Positions 10,687 to 20,589 of a DNA stretch of 64,000 nucleotides are shown here, one piece after another (position 1 is the stretch's first letter; the number at the start of each line of letters is the position of its first letter). The DNA comes from Ascarosepion bandense (Eukaryota > Mollusca > Cephalopoda > Sepiida > Sepiidae). Made by a program: the position numbers and the translations under genes. The stretch is taken from NCBI GenBank assembly GCA_037127315.1, contig JBBBDQ010000420.1, positions 4,335,001 through 4,399,000 of the forward strand. Reading direction: 5' to 3'. Under the pieces are notes generated by a model. The model made no database searches. It had not been told where the DNA came from and saw only the letters and a program-made list of their open reading frames with translations.

Positions 10687-10955
10687 TAGATGCAGGAGAA
10701 GACTTTTTTGCCATCAAGGAGACAAAGGAAATCAAGAAGCAAGAAGGATTTTGACATCAAGCAGAGAGCATTGAGAAGGCACCAGTTACCAGCTAGCTGC
10801 AGAGGGACAAATGATGCAAGTGCAATTGAAAATTCTCCTGTGTTTGGACAACCAAGAACAAAAAAGAAATTTAGATAAATATTTCCCAAGCACAAAGTGC
10901 GCAGTTTAAAAGTGACTTTGCAAAAATTACTATACGCCCCGGAGACGTTGGTGGA
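10687..10955 (+). other. Exon-like open segment of unknown origin
   Basis: A purine-rich, lysine/arginine-rich reading frame (from ATG 10690, 62 codons, includes RRQRKSRSKKDFD) ends at a stop at 10876. A second frame is open from 10877 to 10955 and abuts a consensus donor GTAAGT (10956). An acceptor-like CAG precedes the start (10681-10686), without a good pyrimidine tract. I do not recognise the protein. It may be a decayed exon; the frame change argues against a functional one. Confidence 0.2.
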
Positions 10956-11285
10956 GTAAGTAAAAGTTGGTATTTTTGTTTTTCCTTGGCTGCACCTTTG
11001 TTTTACTACTGCATTCTTGAACTGCTTTCTTTCATGATTTTTTCAAAATCCTTGTCTTCTCCCAATCAGTAATTATTTTCCATTTTTCAATGATAATCCT
11101 TTTTATCTAAAATTGTTCTCCTGCCTTAAGAATAAGCGCACAAAAGGAATTTTTTGCGAACATTGTATTTGTATCTTTTTTTTTACTTGTGCAATGAATG
11201 TGTTTTATTTTTAAACTTTATTTACTGGTTTAATATTTTTTTGCATTACTATTTTTTACCTATTGTGACATGCCACTTTTACTGA
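10956..11285. other. No feature seen
   Basis: AT/T-rich sequence, no motif recognised. Confidence 0.35.
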
Positions 11286-11287
11286 TT

Positions 11288-11607
11288 CTTGGATGTGCTT
11301 TGTGGTGCAGTGGATATCGGCTCGGAATGAAAAATCGGAGAACCGAGTTCAAATACCAGTTGAGTTCGTTGCATTCACTTACGCGTAAATAACTTTGAGA
11401 AAGATATAAATCCATCTCTTCTCCCTCAAATTATGGGTTGAATAGCAGAACAGATTTGGTTCTACAGCCTTGGTTGGCAACTAGTGTATCATAGAATGAA
11501 ATGGCAACCTACTGCAGGGAAAACTTTCTGTGTAATCAGACATACCTCGAAAGAAACATAATCGCCCAAATGTATATAACGGTCTTTACTGACTGATTCC
11601 GACTAAA
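11288..11607 (+). repeat. tRNA-derived SINE (octopus OR-like), full length, plus
   Basis: Head GTGGTGCAGTGGATATCGGC at 11310-11329, B-box-like CGAGTTCAAATACC, then the middle (TTATGGGTTGAATAGCAGAA), TTGGTTGGCAACT, and terminal CTTTACTGACTGATTCC. One of the most complete copies here. Confidence 0.85.
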
Positions 11608-12324
11608 CTAAGTTTTTTGTGTTTGGCACAAATACTTAGAATTGGTAGGGAATAAAATTGTTATAGTTGTTCTTTAGCCACGTGGTGAATCGGTTAATCA
11701 GAAAAGTTATTGTCTCTGTGAGTTCAAAAGCTTCAAAATATTCTTGCGAATATCCTGTGTATACACAAAGGAGTTGCTACAAAATACTTTGTCTATTGGG
11801 TCAAAATAACATTGTTTTTGAATAAATTCTAATTAGTGTAAAATATACGTTTTAAATATTCATCATTTAAACAAAATACCACTTGTCGCTTATGAAAGGA
11901 GACTGTATTTAATGTTGCGTGTGCTTGTCTCAACATGACTGCTTATTCGCCTGTTTATGTCTGTATGCACGACTTTTATTTACTTAGTCTCGCTTCTGGT
12001 TAAGAACTGAGCCACATAAAGAAACGGTGACAATGTTGTTCTTTAAGACGGCGAGTTTTATCATTAATCAACTGAGTAGAGGGTCTGGTGTTATTCAGAA
12101 TGAAAATCACTTAGTGGATCTTCCATTCGTGGTTGCTTGTGATGTAAGGTCACGGCTTAAGCAAGAAGACATGACCCTGTCACAGTAGTCGAGCCTTGTT
12201 ATGACTAGGCTGATGTAGGAAACAGAAAAAGCGAGATATCTGCCATGAAAATTACCGCCTCTCGCAATCTTATTAGACTTTCCCTGGGGAAAGAGGATCT
12301 ATGTGTGTGAACAAAAACGCTCGT

Positions 12325-12328
<4 letters not shown>
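11608..12328. other. No feature seen
   Basis: No recognisable gene or repeat family. Confidence 0.35.

Positions 12329-12377
<49 letters not shown>
12329..12377. repeat. (AC)n microsatellite
   Basis: About 24 nearly perfect AC dinucleotides, followed by ATGTATGC repeats to about 12405. Confidence 0.95.
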
Positions 12378-12381
<4 letters not shown>

Positions 12382-12513
12382 TGTATGCATGTATGCATGT
12401 GTGTATTTATCTGTGTGAGAAGGAATATACAGTGTTACAGTTGTAAAATGAAGTAACCTTACAATATATTATATATGGTATTATGGCACATAATGTCTCC
12501 TGTTATTAGTTTC

Positions 12514-12515
<2 letters not shown>

Positions 12516-12569
<54 letters not shown>
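12516..12569. repeat. (AT)n microsatellite
   Basis: About 26 AT dinucleotides. Translated dinucleotide ORFs across it are artefacts. Confidence 0.95.
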
Positions 12570-12570
<1 letters not shown>

Positions 12571-12604
12571 TTAAACGTTATTTTAATGGCTATCCATATT
12601 TGAG

Positions 12605-12720
12605 TAGATGTTTCGTTTATTTTTTGGCAATATTTTATTTCATTTACCGGCCTGAACATTTTAGAAATCTTATTATAGAAAACGCCGTCTGGTAGGATTC
12701 GAGCCTGCATCTTCTTTCTT
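12605..12720 (-). repeat. tRNA-Leu-derived SINE, 3' part, minus
   Basis: Plus-strand GTAGGATTCGAGCCTGCATC (12690-12710) is the reverse of a T-arm/B box, and ACCGGCCTGAACATTTTAG (12647 onward) matches the unique tail of the copies at 27.1 and 27.6 kb. The 5' half of the tRNA-like part is replaced by poly(T). Confidence 0.6.
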
Positions 12721-13024
12721 TTTTTTTTTAATGAAAAACCGAGATCCAACATATCTTAATTATCTAGAACAAAAAGAACGTCGTGATTAAGCGTGATTCT
12801 ATTTTACCTTTTTAAGACAATTTTCCTAGTCCGTACTTGAGAAAGTTCGTAACGAGAAACAGAGCAGTTTTTAAAGAAGTAATGGGTACTTATTTATTAA
12901 TCCTATATATTTTATTATTTTAATCATTATTTTTAATGGAGATCCCTATAAACAGACATTTCTTTTATCTTTAACAGTATTTTATTTGGTCTACCAATCT
13001 TAATATTTGGGACATCTTACCAGG

Positions 13025-13026
<2 letters not shown>

Positions 13027-13077
<51 letters not shown>
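13027..13077. repeat. (AT)n(AG)n compound microsatellite
   Basis: (AT)15 followed directly by (AG)10. Confidence 0.95.
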
Positions 13078-13509
13078 TTTAGTTATGATAATATTTAGTG
13101 CTAAGATTGCTGATTTTTCATTAGTTTTACTGATAAAAGGTATTTTGGCAAGCAGGTTTTTTTCCGTAAACTGCTCCTTATTAGTTTGAAAATAAGAGCG
13201 TTGATAGCAAGAAACTCGGCCCTGATGAGTGAAGGCATCATAACGTTGTCTCCTCGAAACTACGAAGTCTTCATAAACTTGCTCAGTTAAAGGGATAAAT
13301 TCTTTGCATTAAAATATATATATACAACGATATGTACGTACGAGAAATCGACAACTATTCGCGCGTTGACATCGCTACACACCTTTCGAATATGCCAGCC
13401 GAATGAGTGTGTATGTGTGCGACGGCACACATATACATATATATACAATGATATATATATATTTTGTCACTGTCTTCGGCCATCCGCCACGGTAGGGATG
13501 GACTTATAT
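13078..13509. other. Unassigned; short AT and GT tracts
   Basis: No gene seen. Contains CTGATGAG ... CGAAAC (13223-13260), discussed under rejected items, and a TATATATACA-rich segment at 13310-13460. Confidence 0.35.
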
Positions 13510-13579
13510 TTTCAATTCAATTATCTTTATTGTTAATAGCTTAAATGTTCTATGTTTACTGTGTGTTAATATTTACTCT

Positions 13580-13785
13580 TTGATAATGGCTTATGTGAGC
13601 CGAAAGCTTAGACCCGATAAAAAATTCAACAAATACTGTGATTTTTTGTTGTCTTTTAACGACATCACCATCAAGTATATCAGACGGTATGAACGGATCC
13701 TACACAAAATTAATAGACAAAACTTGTCTATATTATTCAATGAAACCTGCATTAATGAAAAAATGCTGCCAAAATACACACAATT

Positions 13786-13790
<5 letters not shown>
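13580..13790 (+). pseudogene. Possible N-terminal fragment of a retroelement protein
   Basis: A 70-codon open segment includes KINRQNLSILFNETCINEKM followed by LPKYTQF. The C-x(5)-LLPKYT type motif reminds me of the region upstream of the RT in the retroelement family seen at 20.6-23.5 kb, but I cannot confirm this. The reading frame then runs into an (AT)n tract (13787-13838), so any real protein ended or was disrupted here. Confidence 0.3.

Positions 13791-13838
<48 letters not shown>
13787..13838. repeat. (AT)n microsatellite
   Basis: About 26 dinucleotides. Confidence 0.95.
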
Positions 13839-13840
<2 letters not shown>

Positions 13841-13841
<1 letters not shown>

Positions 13842-14283
13842 TGTACACTATATTCCACACTTACATTGCCAATATTTTTGGAAATTTTACCGGATTTTAC
13901 AACTTTCACAGGAATAACCAGAAACATGCAGTAATTAAGAATTATAATTACTTACAGAACAGTTCAAAGTTAAATGAATTGGTGAACCTAAAGTAGGCGG
14001 CAGGAATAGTCTGCATTGAAGGTAATATTTAGGGAAAGGTGTGTGCTTGAGATTACAATAATGTAGATTAGTTGCGCCTTTCCTTCTCTCCTCCCACTTG
14101 TGTTTTTCTTTTTATCTAAATACAGTTGGCATTGACTTTGAAGGTTACACTATGACTCATTTTTCGTTATAGTAACTAAACTTTTATGCAAATTAATTGA
14201 AAAACTGCTTTAGTTTCCTTTCTTATACCATACGCTCAGTTTTAGAACCGACTGGAAGCACAGGATGTAATCGAATTCTATTT
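13841..14283. other. No feature seen
   Basis: AT-rich sequence; nothing recognised. Confidence 0.35.
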
Positions 14284-14294
14284 TTCCATCAGAT

Positions 14295-14405
14295 TAGTTT
14301 ATTTGCAGTGATACTGCACGAACACACTAGCAATCTTTGCAGAGAGATCGTGGATATTGTTGGTGTCAGCATTTCAGCTGTCATCAAGGTGAAAAAACAA
14401 ACTAG
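14295..14405 (+). pseudogene. Tc1-like transposase N-terminal fragment, copy 1
   Basis: Encodes a helix-turn-helix-like stretch HEHTSNLCREIVDIVGVSIS followed by AVIKVKKQT, then stops abruptly where a minus-strand reverse transcriptase fragment begins. It is about 90% similar to 14720-14820 (copy 2). The motif (E/REIADIVGVS-x-STIxK) is that of the paired HTH of Tc1/mariner transposases. No catalytic region. Confidence 0.5.
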
Positions 14406-14710
14406 ATATAATGCTTCAACAAATAGTTTCCTTGATATCGATGGATAGTATTCCTTAAAATCGAATTGGATAAAATAACAGTTGTTGTTTTTTTTTTTGT
14501 CTTTTTGTTTTTTTGTTTTTTCTATATTACAAAACCTCTTTGTTACATTCGTGGTACACTTCCTTAAATTTAATCCAAGCTAATCCCTAACTTGCTTATT
14601 TATTCTTTCGAATATATTTTTAGTCATTTTTTTAAATATCGGGTCTTGTAGGATTTATCATCTTAGTGGTAGGATTTTATTAAAATTTTGCTTATAATCT
14701 TTTATTTTAG
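14406..14710 (-). pseudogene. Reverse transcriptase fragment (GIY-YIG-associated RT family)
   Basis: On the minus strand the segment reads KIKDYKQNFNK, INPTRPDI (motif before RT motif A), then a degenerate stretch and FIQFDFKEYYPSISRKLFVE, which is RT motif A with its catalytic Asp. The same motifs appear at 21.77-21.9 and 22.1-22.9 kb, so this is a fourth fragment of that family. It sits exactly between two Tc1-like fragments. Confidence 0.6.
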
Positions 14711-14711
14711 T

Positions 14712-14943
14712 TGCAGCAGTGATGCTGCACGAATACACTAGCAAGCTTTGCAGAGAGATCGCGGATATTGTTGGTGTCAGCCTTTCAACTATCATCAAGG
14801 CGAAGAAACAAACTGGATCCATCAGTCTAAAATGTAAAGGAAGATGCGGTCGGAAGAGACAAACAACGCCAAAAGACGACGTATACATGATCAGAGAAAA
14901 TGTGAAAGATCCTAGAAAAAATTATTCGTTCTGTTTCAACTGA
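14712..14943 (+). pseudogene. Tc1-like transposase N-terminal fragment, copy 2
   Basis: From ATG 14719 the frame gives HEYTSKLCREIADIVGVSLS, TIIKAKKQTGSISLK, then the basic linker CKGRCGRKRQTTPKDD and IRENVKDPRKN. This is the order expected of a Tc1-like N-terminus: HTH1, GRPR-like basic hook, then HTH2. The frame stops at 14943, before any catalytic DDE/D motif. A truncated relic. Confidence 0.6.
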
Positions 14944-14945
14944 TT

Positions 14946-16776
14946 TGCACAAGGGTGTATATTTTAATCATTTTTACTCCAAGTAAGACGACAAAGCTAC
15001 TAGGACTTTAAGGAGTAAAAGAGACTGAGAAATCTTTAGTGAGATGTGACGAACATTACGAGAAAGGAACATGATTTAAAAAGAGAGAAGTTTAACGCTG
15101 TAGTTAAACTTTCTGAAAATTTAGGTGTCATGGAAGTAATAAATATATATATATATATATATATCCCTCCTGTCAAGCTCATGGTGGGAGAGACAATAGG
15201 TAGGCAACATCGACTCAGTATATTCTCTTTACTAGCAATTATTTAACTTTTATACATGTTATGAAAGCTCTTGCCGCATGTTTGCTCTTTAACAGTGTCT
15301 TATTTTATTTTTTTTGCAATAGTTATGTAGAGTTCTGAGGAATATTTATATTTATATATATAAATTCCCTGTATTATAATAAATACCGTTATATATATAC
15401 ATATATATGCGCGCGCGCGTGTGTGTGTGTGTGTGTTACCTCCTGTCACTCTCAAGGTGGTCAACCTGTGAGGAAACAGCTAATAGTCCTCTCAAATATT
15501 TTGCTGTCATTTTTGACGGCAGGGTTACTCTCGTATACAAATAGACACTGATTGTTACGTTTATAACGAAAACAAATATGTATATTCAGATATAAATTAT
15601 TATAAAGCTTTTCCGCTGGCATCAACAGACATCCACCACGAATACACATTCCTCTTCTCAAAGGCCTGCGTGAATAAGAGAGTTTATTTCGAAGTTCAGC
15701 CTCATTGTGTTCTTGTCAGAGAGCCAGCGGTATATATTTTATAATGAGTTAATAGCTGTAACTCACACATGTCTGATTACAAAATCACAAGTCACCAAAT
15801 ATTCTAAACAAATAAACACATCCATTAAATGATGCCTCGGATATCATGGTAAGATGCCAGTCTAAACACTCGGCATATTTTCCAAGAAAAGTTTGTCTTC
15901 GCACACCTCGAATTCACATTAGCGATTGGGGAAAAATAAGTACGTTAACTCTCAAATAATTTTGTCATGAATCTTAGCCAATGAAATATTTCCTATTTTC
16001 AAATGTCACTTTTTCAGGAACTGTGGTTTCTCAGTAAACATTTATGCCAAGACCGAAATAAAATAAAAAAATTAGGTGGTTGTTTTTAATGTGTTTATTT
16101 AATTTCTAAACAATAACTGAATAAAATACGTTTTATTATATTATTAAATGATGAGACATTTGTGTTTGACAGCTCGCGTCGTTTCCAAGCAAGTGCCGTC
16201 GTAAAATCATTACAACGCATTTAATATGAAAAATGTATGAAAATTGTTAACAGTGGTTGTTTACTGAGATTGATCATCAGCGATTTCATAATTAATAAAA
16301 CACTTTGGCGCCCTGACAAGAGTTAATATTGAGCGCGCTTGTCAGACACACTGATATAATAAGTTTGATTTTTACAGAAGCTCTTCTACTGAGGTTTTGT
16401 ACCTAACTAATCTGAGTTTAAAATATATCGATAAGTGATATTAACATTAGTCTGATATTAAAATTAGTCAATTTTTTTTTTTGGTAAATAGCAATATTTT
16501 CCAACTTTCTTAGTAATGACAGGATAAACTAATTTTTCTCGACTACCCTGGGTATAACGATAAACTACACCCGGCAGCATGGAAACAGATCGGATGGTTT
16601 TGAGGAACGTGGTACCATCCCTTAATTATTGTGTAAGGATACAAAAGATGCTTATCTCTCTTTAGTCGTAATAACGTCACCCAGTCACATGACAACCTCT
16701 CGTGACGTCACTTTTAATATTGACCAAAGCGCTAGAAACATTCTTTCAACTAACAGCAACCGATGAAAACGGTTGT
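14946..16776. other. Long stretch without identified gene; short microsatellites
   Basis: Contains (AT)n at 15141-15164 and (CG)n(TG)n at 15409-15436. The rest is AT-rich with no protein or RNA motif recognised on either strand. Confidence 0.4.
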
Positions 16777-17390
16777 TCACTTCTGCCTAGATCTTTGGCC
16801 TAGACAGAATCTCCCTACCGCAACATAAAATACATGCTGTCCCGTAGAGACATAGACGAAGCCTGCCATATCCCTTTGAGTTACAGCCTGTAACCATCTA
16901 ATTCTCCCAACATTCTTGCTTTTTCTCAACAAGTGTGACCACACCCCTGGTGAACCAGTTGGGATGGACCCCTGCAGGAACAAGTTGTTGAACACGACAG
17001 TCAAGATCGGTACAAAAATGTGCGATAGCCTCAAGTACAATTCATAGGGCAAACCATCCAAACCTGGCGACTTGTCACTGCCAACCTTCTTCAAAGCCGC
17101 GTAGACTTCGTCCTCCATAATCTCTCTCACGCAGCTAGCTGCATCAGCCGGCAAAAGCCAAGGGAAGTCAGCCAAATAGCTGCAAAACTCCTCTTCACGG
17201 AGATTAGGTGCCTTGGTAAACCGGCATTCGAAATGCCACCAAAACACCTTGCACAAATCGTCAGTCGAGCGAAGAGTACGTCCCTCTGGGTCTCGTACCT
17301 CTCGAATGTAGCGACCACCGCCTCGGCGAATTTCTTTCTGATGCAGTTCTGCGCCCATGTTCACAGCTTTCAGAAGACATCTTGCTTAAC
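16777..17390 (-). pseudogene. L1/Tx1-like LINE reverse transcriptase, N-terminal fragment
   Basis: A 195-codon open frame on the minus strand. Residues about 85-145 carry the conserved start of an L1-type RT: EIMEDEVYAALKKVGSDKSP, then GLDGLPYELYLRLSHIFVPI and FNNLFLQGSIP. This corresponds to RT motifs 0-1. The catalytic YxDD region is missing. After GSIP the sequence diverges from anything I recognise, so the last 50 residues may be foreign. It differs from the CR1/Jockey-like and RTE families elsewhere and is a third LINE lineage in the window. It abuts a mariner relic at about 17390. Confidence 0.65.
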
Positions 17391-17872
17391 CTATGTCTAA
17401 TTATCTGATCTATCAACATAGGGTGATACACTGATTCCAAAGCTTCTCTAACAATTCAATGCCTTTTTTGTAGAATGATATGTCTTTGTCCTCAAAATAT
17501 GCCTCAGTTTCTGATATTGCTTCTTCATTGGAGCCAATACGACCGTGTTTAAAGTCGGCCTACCACCTCTTAACTGTTGTTTCCGATGGAGCACAATCTG
17601 AATAACACTTGTAAAGCTATTGCTTTGCTTGAATAGTATTTTTTTACTCATCAGAAAACGATGCTCTATCACCACACATAAAATTTAGATTTTTTCATTG
17701 TTTTGAAAATTTGCAACAGTAGCTTCACTTAAATAACTGTAATTTGTAAACAAATAATCTGATTGGGCCAAAATCTTGTCATATGCCATTTGAAGGTTAA
17801 TACTTCATAAAATGAATTTTTTATTAGTGATGCCATCTATGCGTCAGGCTCGGGACTTATTGAGTGATGTGT
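17391..17872 (-). mobile_element. Internally deleted mariner (irritans/Himar-like)
   Basis: On the minus strand the left end at 17872 follows a TA (17873-17874), and ATAAGTCCCGAGCCTGACGC with CATAGATGGC (17826-17860) resembles irritans-group mariner termini. The coding remnant starts at about 17675 with the mariner N-terminus (VIEHRFLMSKK) and reaches the KRW-x-ADFKHGR region. It then jumps straight to the C-terminus: GSNEEAISETEAYFEDKD, then SFYKKGIELLEKLWNQC, then a stop. The whole DD34D catalytic core is deleted. The right terminal repeat was not found; the element appears cut at the neighbouring LINE. Confidence 0.75.
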
Positions 17873-17959
17873 TAAGCCCTGAATGAATATCCAACATTTA
17901 AATGAGTCAAAAGTTAACTCATTTAACTCAAACTTGAGTGACAACTCCTGCGTATGTGA

Positions 17960-18250
17960 CAAAATTGTCATTGCCACACTTTACTAGGTTTAGACAATTT
18001 CACTGTGCATTAAATAATGAGGTTCTATCTCCATAATTTTTGATAATATTCCTACAGTTTCCTCAAAAGCATCTGGAGTGAGTCAGATGGTTTTTCCTTC
18101 ACTGTTTTCTTCAACAACAATTCAAAAAACATTTTTTGTTTTTGTAACTGAAATTGCTGTTCATGTTAGTCTTTTTGTTGTTGTAACTGTAGTTCTTGCT
18201 GTTGCTTTTGCAGTGCCAACATTTAAAGCATAATTGATTTCAGGTCATCT
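17960..18250 (-). pseudogene. Gag-like remnant of an LTR retrotransposon
   Basis: Minus strand from about 18240: TIDDLKSIML, then a glutamine-rich coiled stretch (LALQKQQQELQLQQQK), then FELLLKKTVKEKPSDSL, with stops and frame changes after that. Gln-rich N-terminal Gag segments of this type precede the capsid region in many Ty3/Gypsy elements of molluscs and insects (family recalled, not searched). It lies downstream of the LTR-like block at 18356-18689 in the same orientation. Confidence 0.45.
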
Positions 18251-18355
18251 ATTGTTCTTGTATTCACTACATTACTACATATAGGATATGTATTTTTTCT
18301 CTGAAGTCCTTGTGAACGTTCACAAGATCTTCATCACCACTTTTATAACGTTTTT

Positions 18356-18689
18356 TGTAATGTTATTCTGAAAAGATTTTTTGGTAAATATTAAAACCTT
18401 GCCGCTGGCATAAAGTCAGTCGTACTAAATAAATCCTTTGAAATATGCACAATAATGCCCTCAATAATGTTCTCATGTAATTCTCTAAGAAACAATCTCT
18501 TCAATGTTGCACAACACCAGAATTATGCACAACACAGAACTCACTCAAACTTTTGTCTGAGTGCTTATATACTGAATATTTATGGTTATGTGATCCCAGT
18601 AGTGCAATTCATTCAATGGTTATGTTTGTTGGCTGGAGGCCCATGTTCGACCACACATGTTGTTATTGACACTTTCTTCCTACATAACA
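18356..18689 (-). mobile_element. LTR-like block (TG...CA), minus
   Basis: In minus orientation the block begins TGTTATGTAGG (plus TAACA at 18685-18689), ends in CATTACA (plus TGTAATG at 18356-18362) and has a TATA box GTATATAAGC (plus 18563-18572) about two fifths of the way along. A Gag-like frame follows about 110 nt downstream. The 334-bp length is normal for a Gypsy LTR. A partner LTR is not present. Confidence 0.45.
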
Positions 18690-18779
18690 GTTTAATTAAT
18701 AAACTATAAATGATGTTAAGTCAAAATGAAGCAAAACTAAAATTAACCCTGGTAACATTAATACAACATTTTCTATTTG

Positions 18780-19245
18780 TGATGGATCGAACAGGTGAAG
18801 AGTCTCATCCCATGTTTCCTGCTTAGGATGCGGTTTCCGGTTTTCTCTTTTCCAATCTTTTCACTCTTTTCTTTCTTTCTTTTTTTTCAATTGGAGTAGA
18901 TAGACTAAACTATCGCCCGGTTCACATTCCACTCACGTCTATTGAACAGGTGAAGAGGCTCATCCCTTTTTTCCTGTTTAGGATGCAGTTTCCGGTTTTC
19001 TCTTTTCCAATCTTTTCACTCTTTTCTTTATTTATTTTATTTTTTTTTCAATTGGAGTAGATAGACTAAACTATCATCCGGTTCACACTCCACCCACGTC
19101 TATTGAACAGGTGAAGAGGCTCATCCCCTGTTTCCTGCTTAGGATGCGGTTTCCGGCTTTCTCTTATCTAACCTTTTTACTCTTACGTAGCCCCCTGCGC
19201 ATCAGTGGCGTTATCGCCTTGCTTGGGGTAATATGATTAAAAAAA
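18780..19245 (+). repeat. SINE-like tandem unit repeat with LINE-type 3' tail, plus
   Basis: Three tandem units of about 155 bp (marker CCAATCTTTTCACTC at 18855 and 19010, diverged third copy near 19157) end in the LINE tail GTAGCCCCCTGCGCATCAGT, GGCGTTATCGCC and CTTGCTTGGGGTAATATG, then poly(A). Same family as 97-605, opposite strand. Confidence 0.75.
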
Positions 19246-19379
19246 AAAGAAGAAAAATTCGGTCCCTCCAAATCTGGAGTCTTGATAATGGCCGAACTGA
19301 GGTAAGAACTTTTCTTTTCCTGTTGATATTTTGCTTTGCATTAGATATAATAGATATGTATTCCTTCCACATATAGACA

Positions 19380-19385
<6 letters not shown>

Positions 19386-19440
<55 letters not shown>

Positions 19441-19470
19441 ATGTGTGTGTGTATATATATGTGTGTGTGT
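19386..19470. repeat. (AT)n(GT)n compound microsatellite
   Basis: (TA)17 followed by (TG)-rich tract. Confidence 0.95.
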
Positions 19471-19588
19471 ATTGAAAAAACAGTAGCTACCCTAGCATCT
19501 ACGCATCGCTCATTAAGTAATGAATTAGAGCACTCTAACTACTGGTGCATGATGCATCATACACTAAAAGTCTGCTTCCTTCTACCGA

Positions 19589-19728
19589 GCGCCCATAGCT
19601 CAGTGGTAGAATCGCCGACTGACGCCAATTTGGTCGGGTTTCAATCCTGGGTAAAATCAATCGAACGTCTAACCTTACTGATGAGCTGTCATACAGTTAA
19701 ACAGATCTGTCTGCGGATGACTAAATAT
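19589..19728 (+). repeat. tRNA-derived SINE, second type, plus
   Basis: GCCCATAGCTCAGTGGTAGA (A box TAGCTCAGTGG) and TCGGGTTTCAATCCTGGGTA (B box) lie 45 nt apart as in a tRNA. The conserved tail follows: CTGATGAGCTGTCATACAG and AACAGATCTGTCTGCGGATG. A second copy lies at 50014-50145. Confidence 0.75.
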
Positions 19729-20589
19729 GTTTGTTTGCTTTTTTTATTTAAAATTAATATAGTTTACATTGCGACACGAAAACTTCTATATTCCGAGATT
19801 TTTACTTCGTCAACAGGAAATGTTGTGAAAATTATATTCATTTTAATATAAAAACAACACGTTTGTTATTTATGGATGTGGGAAGACAGAAAAAAAATTC
19901 TGTGTCTTTAATTTAAATAATCAAAATAAAGATCCTCTTTAAATTTGAAAAAAAGTTTATATTTGGGGGAATACATGATTTCTTATTTCAATCTTAACGG
20001 CAAAAGTGTCAGTTGACAAAAGCCCCTGTCTATACTATATTTCTGTTGATGTGTCCATTATTGTTACAAAATGATTCTCTTAGTTTTCTCTACATCTCTT
20101 CATTTTGAAAACAAAAAAGCAAAAGAAAACAAAGATAGAAAACATCTTATATTTTTGATCTCAGCTAAAAGGGACCTTTGAATGTAATTATACTATTTTT
20201 ATTTCGATTCAGAATGGATTTTAATTTTTCCGCAACTCTCAATTTGCAATGAAAATTTTTAATATCTATTTATTTATTAAAAATTTTAAAATTCATTTTT
20301 ATTATTTTTATACAATCTATTATATTCTAATACAATTCTTAATATCATAATACAATTTTTAAAAAATATCTACTTAATTATTAAAAAATTAAATATCAAT
20401 TTAAATATTTTGATATCTATTTAATTATTATTCTTTCATAATACAAAACAAATTATTAGATGTATGTAAGTTAATAAAAAATTTTATTTTTATTTATATT
20501 TATTTTTTACGAAGAATCTTTTTAACCATATTCTAAGGTGAACATTTTGCAATGATTACATAGGACATTTATTTCATTACGTATATATA
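19729..20589. other. Extremely AT-rich, no gene
   Basis: The part 20220-20520 consists of overlapping TTTATTATT / ATTAAAAATT words; no protein or RNA motif. Confidence 0.45.

Noticed and set aside
13221..13260. Hammerhead-ribozyme-like CTGATGAG ... CGAAAC
   Set aside because: The conserved core words are present, but stem II between them pairs poorly (mismatches at the second and fourth positions) and I found no convincing stem I/III partner.
19255..19306. Possible first coding exon (ATGGCCGAACTGAG then GTAAGA)
   Set aside because: Only 14 coding nt before the donor-like site, directly next to a SINE poly(A), with no matching downstream exon found.
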